Shown piece after piece: positions 60,540 through 64,000 of a DNA stretch of 64,000 bases. How positions within the stretch are numbered: the stretch's first letter is position 1; each line of letters opens with the position of its first letter. The position numbers and the translations under genes were made by a program. Source of the stretch: Rhodospirillales bacterium (lineage in GTDB: Bacteria > Pseudomonadota > Alphaproteobacteria > Acetobacterales > Acetobacteraceae). The stretch is from positions 93,233 through 157,232 of the forward strand of contig JAFKLG010000058.1 of the NCBI GenBank assembly GCA_017304945.1. The letters are read 5' to 3'. The notes below the pieces were generated by a model, which worked only from the letters and a program-made list of their open reading frames with translations, was not told where the DNA came from and ran no database searches.

Positions 60540-62339
60540 TCAGGAGCGCTTGGACCCGCCGGGCAGCACGCTGCTCAGCACCTCCTTCGCGGTGTCGATC
60601 AGCATGCTTCCCTGTTCCGGGTCGCCCTGCCAGATGGTGGACGCGAACGCCTTCGCCTGGGCCAGCGTGATGTGGGGCGGCAGCGGCGGCACGTTCGGGT
60701 CGGTCTTCACCTCCAGCACCACCGGGCGATCGGAGGACAACGCCTCCTCCCAGGCCGGCCCCATCCGTTCCGGCGTGTCGACATAGATGCCGCGCAGGCC
60801 GATCAGTTCGGCGAAGCGGTGATAGGGCACGTCGGGCAGCTCCTGGCTCGCCTCGAACTTGGGGTCGCCCGCCATCACGCGCTGTTCCCAGGTCACCTGG
60901 TTCAGATCCTGGTTGTTGAACACGCACACGACCCAGCGCGGGTCCGCCCATTCCTTCCAGTATTTCGCGACGGTGATCAGCTCCGCCATGTTGTTCATCT
61001 GCATGGCGCCGTCGCCGACCAGTGAGATCACCGGCCGGTCCGGATGCGCGATCTTGGCCGCGATCGCATACGGCACCGCGGCGCCCATCGAGGCGAGCCC
61101 GCCCGACAGCGACGCCATCATGCCGCGCCGGATCTTCAGGTCGCGCGCATACCAGTTGGCGCAGGAGCCGCTGTCGCTGGTGATGATCGCGCGCTCCGGT
61201 AGGCGCGGCGACAGCTCCCAGGTGACGCGCTGCGGATTGACCGGCGTCGCGTCGTGCATGGCGCGGCTTTCCAGCACCTTCCACCAGTCGGCGACACCGG
61301 ACTCGATCTCCTTGCGCCAGGACCGGTCGGTCTTCTCCTGCAGCAGCGGCAGCAGGGCGCGCAGCGTCTCCTTGCTGTCGCCCTGCAGGGAGAGCTCCAT
61401 CGGATAGCGCAGGCTGAGCATTCCCGGCTCGAGGTCGATCTGCACGCCGCGCGCCTGGCCTTCCTTCGGCAGGAACTCGGAATACGGGAAGCCCGACCCC
61501 ACCATCAGCAGCGTGTCGCACCCGTTCATCATGTCCCAGCTCGGCCGGGTGCCGAGCAGGCCGATGGAGCCGGTGACGAAGGGCAGCTCGTCGGGGACGG
61601 CGGCCTTGCCCAGCAGCGCCTTGGCGACGCCCGCGCCCAGCTTCTCGGCGACGGCGATGACTTCGTCGGTGGCGTGCAGGGCGCCGGCGCCCACCAGCAT
61701 CGCGACCTTGCGCCCGTCGTTCAGGATCTCGGCCGCGCGCCGCAGGTCCGCCTCGAACGGCACCACGCTCGGGCGTGTGTAGCCGACGCCGGAATGCACG
61801 GTGCCGTGCTTGCGGGGCGGTTCCTCGTAGGGCATGTCCTGCAGGTCGTTCGGCATGACCAGCGCGGTGACGGTGCGGTTGCCGATGGCGATGCGCACCG
61901 CGCGATCGATCAGGTGGCGCACCTGCGGCGGCGTGCTGGCCTGCTGCACGAAGGCGCCGGCCACATCCTTGAACATGCTCTGTAGGTCGAGTTCCTGCTG
62001 GTAGTGGCCGCCCACCGCGGCGCGGGCCTGCTGGCCGGCAATCGCCAGCACCGGCATGTGGTCGAGCCGCGCATCGTAGAGGCCGGTAAGCAGGTGGGAC
62101 GCGCCCGGGCCGGAGGTCGCGATGCAGACGCCGAGTTCGCCGGTGAACTTGGCGTAGGCGGACGCCATGAACGCGGCCATCTCCTCGTGCCGCACCTGGA
62201 CGAAGCGGATCTTGTCGGTGCCGAACCGCTGCAGCCCACCCAGCAGGCCATTGATCCCGTCGCCGGGGTAGCCGAACACCACGCGGACACCCCACTGGTG
62301 CAGGCGCTCCCAGAAATAGTCGCTGACCGTCTGTGCCAT
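60540..62339 (-). CDS. Thiamine-diphosphate enzyme, pyruvate oxidase/acetolactate synthase-like
   Basis: A 599-aa protein. The N-terminal Pyr domain is VFGYPGDGINGLLGGLQRF with VRHEEMAAFMASAYAK, including the catalytic Glu. The central FAD/nucleotide-like domain has GAGALHATDEVIAV. The PP domain has SLVGDGAMQMNNMAELITVA, the GDG...N ThDP/Mg motif. It is related to pyruvate oxidase (PoxB) and stress-induced TPP enzymes. It begins the six-gene operon. Confidence 0.92.
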   Translation of the reverse strand: MAQTVSDYFWERLHQWGVRVVFGYPGDGINGLLGGLQRFGTDKIRFVQVRHEEMAAFMASAYAKFTGELGVCIATSGPGASHLLTGLYDARLDHMPVLAIAGQQARAAVGGHYQQELDLQSMFKDVAGAFVQQASTPPQVRHLIDRAVRIAIGNRTVTALVMPNDLQDMPYEEPPRKHGTVHSGVGYTRPSVVPFEADLRRAAEILNDGRKVAMLVGAGALHATDEVIAVAEKLGAGVAKALLGKAAVPDELPFVTGSIGLLGTRPSWDMMNGCDTLLMVGSGFPYSEFLPKEGQARGVQIDLEPGMLSLRYPMELSLQGDSKETLRALLPLLQEKTDRSWRKEIESGVADWWKVLESRAMHDATPVNPQRVTWELSPRLPERAIITSDSGSCANWYARDLKIRRGMMASLSGGLASMGAAVPYAIAAKIAHPDRPVISLVGDGAMQMNNMAELITVAKYWKEWADPRWVVCVFNNQDLNQVTWEQRVMAGDPKFEASQELPDVPYHRFAELIGLRGIYVDTPERMGPAWEEALSSDRPVVLEVKTDPNVPPLPPHITLAQAKAFASTIWQGDPEQGSMLIDTAKEVLSSVLPGGSKRS

Positions 62340-62506
62340 GCGCCGCCCTCCGTGTGCCGTCGTCTCTCGGGGCGAGAACCGGGCGCGGCGGGGAGGGTTG
62401 CGCGATGTCTCGGAGTTCATGCTCTTCACGCCGCCCGGAGCGGGGGCGGCTTCCCCGCCGGCGGTGGCGCGGGCATGCTGCCGCGATCCCGCGGAGGGCC
62501 TGACCC

Positions 62507-63355
62507 ATGAGCTTGAACGTTGCCGTGATCGCACCGGGTGCGATGGGGAGCGGCGTCGCCGCGCGGTTGACCGCGCATGGCGTGACGGTGCGCACGCTGC
62601 TCGCCGGTCGCAGCGCGGCCACCGTCGCCCGCGCGCGGGAGGCCGGCATGACGGACGCGCGCGAGGAGGAGATCGCCGGCTGCGACATGATCCTCTCGAT
62701 CGTGCCACCCGCCGAGGCATTGGGCCTGGCGGAGCGCCTCGCGCCCGCGTTGCGCCAAGCGCCCCGCAAGCCGCTATATGTCGACTGCAACGCGGTCGAT
62801 CCCGGCACCGTGCTGCGGATCGCGGAGGTGGTGGAGCAGGCGGGCGGACGCTTCGTGGACGGCGGCATCATCGGCCCGCCGCCGGTGCCGGACTCGCGCA
62901 ACACGCGGCTGTACCTGTCCGGGGCGGAGGCGGCGGCGGTCGCGGTACTGGGCGAGCACGGTCTGTCGGTCGTGGTGCAGCCGGGGCCGGTCGGCGCGGC
63001 CTCGGCGATGAAGATGTCCTATGCGGGGATCACCAAGGGGTTCACCGCACTGGGGGCGGCGATGATGCTGGCGGCGAGCCGCGCCGGCACGGTGGAGCCG
63101 CTGATCGCCGAGATGAAGCTGAGCCAGCCGGCGCTGCTCGACTGGCTGACGCGACAGACCCCGCGGATGTACTCGAAGGCGTATCGCTGGGTCGCCGAGA
63201 TGGAGGAGATCGCGACCTTCGTCGGCGAGGACCCGGCCGCTCGCGACTTCTACCTGGCGGCCGCGCGCTTCTACGAGCGGATTGCCGCGGACCATGGCGG
63301 GCAGGGATCGGAGACCGCGGCCATGGACGCATTCTGCGGCGCCGCCCGCGCGTAG
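62507..63355 (+). CDS. NAD(P)-dependent beta-hydroxyacid dehydrogenase-like protein (DUF1932)
   Basis: A 282-aa protein with an N-terminal Rossmann fold (VAVIAPGAMGSGVAARLTAH, one Gly of GxGxxG replaced by Ala) and a C-terminal DUF1932 domain (TRQTPRMYSKAYRWVAEMEE). It oxidises or reduces a hydroxy acid. It is divergent from the TPP enzyme across 167 bp. Confidence 0.88.
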   Translation: MSLNVAVIAPGAMGSGVAARLTAHGVTVRTLLAGRSAATVARAREAGMTDAREEEIAGCDMILSIVPPAEALGLAERLAPALRQAPRKPLYVDCNAVDPGTVLRIAEVVEQAGGRFVDGGIIGPPPVPDSRNTRLYLSGAEAAAVAVLGEHGLSVVVQPGPVGAASAMKMSYAGITKGFTALGAAMMLAASRAGTVEPLIAEMKLSQPALLDWLTRQTPRMYSKAYRWVAEMEEIATFVGEDPAARDFYLAAARFYERIAADHGGQGSETAAMDAFCGAARA

Positions 63356-63428
63356 GGGGTGGGTGGTCCGGGGCGGGGGTACGGGGCCGCGAAGGGGCTG
63401 AGTGCGCCGTCCCCGCCCCCGCCGTCCC

Positions 63429-63508
63429 CACCGTCATCCGCCCCCCACCGTCATCCGTCCCCCACCGTCATCCGTCCCCCACCGTCATCCGTCCCCCACC
63501 GTCATCCG
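63429..63508. repeat. 17-bp tandem repeat, five copies
   Basis: The core CACCGTCATCCG starts at 63429, 63446, 63463, 63480 and 63497, exactly 17 bp apart, with a C-rich five-base filler. The fifth copy is the left edge of the long direct repeat. Confidence 0.88.
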
Positions 63509-63893
63509 CGGGCCCCGACCCGCGGATCCCCACCGGCACACTGCCGCCAGGACTGGCCGGGCGGCGCGCGGAGGACCCGGTGGTCCGGGGAGGGGCTGCG
63601 TATGGTGAGGCGCGGGCGTGCGTGTCGGGTCTGTGCCGGTGGGGATGGCCGGCTCGCGGCCGGCCATGACGGGAGGGCGCGGCCTTGCGCGCCCGCCCGC
63701 GCCCCAACCGTGGCCCGCGCCCCCCGTCGCCCCCACCGTCATCCGCGGGCCCCGACCCGCGGATCCCCACCGGCACACTGCCGCCAGGACTGGCCGGGCG
63801 GGGCGCGGAGGAGCCGGTGGTCCGGGGACGGGCTGCGTGTGGTGAGGGGGGGGCGTGCGTGTCGGGTCTGTGCCGGTGGGGATGGCCGGCTCG
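63497..63893. repeat. About 160-bp direct repeat, two copies 237 bp apart
   Basis: 63497-63656 and 63734-63893 match with few substitutions and no net length change. Both begin CACCGTCATCCGCGGG and end GATGGCCGGCTCG. A 77-bp spacer with a REP-like fragment separates them. Confidence 0.85.
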
Positions 63894-64000
63894 AGGCCAC
63901 TGCTGTCCGGCTTATGCATGAGCGAGGCTGAAGCTAAGCTGTTGGTCCACCTGTGCTTTGTCTGGGGGTGGCGGATGGAGCAGTCCGTTCATGCTCCTGC

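Larger units (their letters stand above)
63356..64000. other. 645-bp gene-free end with tandem and long direct repeats
   Basis: No supported gene. It contains a five-copy 17-bp tandem repeat (63429-63508), a ~160-bp direct repeat (63497-63656 and 63734-63893), a fragment of the REP-like unit near 63645-63670, and hairpin-forming CCGCGGG/CCCGCGG runs. The last 100 bp could be the edge of a gene but nothing is recognisable. Confidence 0.75.

Noticed and set aside
60289..62904. An 871-codon frame overlapping the TPP enzyme in another frame
   Set aside because: Low-complexity Arg/Pro/Gly translation; the correct frame shows GDG...N and catalytic Glu motifs.
63429..63508. A short CRISPR-like array
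   Set aside because: The repeat period is 17 bp with no unique spacers and no cas genes nearby; it is a simple tandem repeat.
63359..63931. A 190-codon frame in the repeat-rich end
   Set aside because: It is composed of the 17-bp and 160-bp repeats; the protein would be a Pro/Arg repeat with no support.

Overview
The window is a GC-rich alphaproteobacterial chromosome segment. GC-biased codon use, a TRAP transporter beside a dipeptide-type ABC importer, HicAB, LepA and many GMC, SDR and TPP redox enzymes fit a metabolically versatile Rhodospirillales/Acetobacteraceae-like soil or water bacterium; the genus cannot be read from the sequence.

1-23.4 kb is a catabolic island built around two paralogous modules. 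Module A has a GMC oxidoreductase, a carboxymuconolactone-decarboxylase (CMD)-like protein, a SAM methyltransferase, a ~100-aa helical protein and a double-domain alpha/beta hydrolase, followed by ADC-like and ureidoglycolate-lyase-like proteins and a five-gene dipeptide-type ABC importer. Module B has an OYE-type Fe-S flavoenzyme with a second CMD-like protein, an SDR, an unrecognised 214-aa protein, a third related hydrolase, an internally deleted flavoprotein, a TRAP transporter with a second helical protein/methyltransferase pair embedded in it, and a cysteine hydrolase. A 13-bp sequence inside inverted repeats is shared by two divergent promoter regions of the island, suggesting one regulator.

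23.5-29.1 kb holds a DUF1127 protein, an AraC regulator with a long C-terminal extension, a LysE exporter divergent from an ATP-grasp ligase/EamA transporter operon (a candidate dipeptide or amino-acid-conjugate synthesis and export cluster), and an IS630 remnant.

29.2-43.4 kb is a ~14.2-kb integrative element in a tRNA-Ser(GGA) gene, bounded by 17-bp direct repeats with a tyrosine integrase next to the tRNA. It carries a Panacea-domain pair (candidate toxin-antitoxin), a serine recombinase, an XRE regulator, a small family-A-polymerase-like protein, tandem truncated BRO-N genes and a BRO remnant, several small proteins, a 938-aa Ala/Gly-rich protein like phage internal virion proteins, and an HNH-like protein without its histidines. 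No capsid, terminase, tail or conjugation gene is visible. This is the most likely home of an undescribed system.

43.4-49.8 kb is more ordinary chromosome: tRNA-Ser, lepA, hicAB, and a two-gene operon pairing a protein with a PhoU/DUF47-like C-terminal region with a PPDK-like phosphotransferase.

49.9-64 kb has an MFS/PhyH pair divergent from an IclR regulator, a TetR/quinone-reductase pair with two palindromic operators, and a six-gene operon (TPP enzyme, enolase-superfamily dehydratase, membrane protein, gluconate-2-dehydrogenase subunit 3-like, GMC dehydrogenase, SDR). A beta-hydroxyacid dehydrogenase-like gene and a repeat-rich end follow. A REP-like palindromic repeat recurs between genes and once inside a reading frame.
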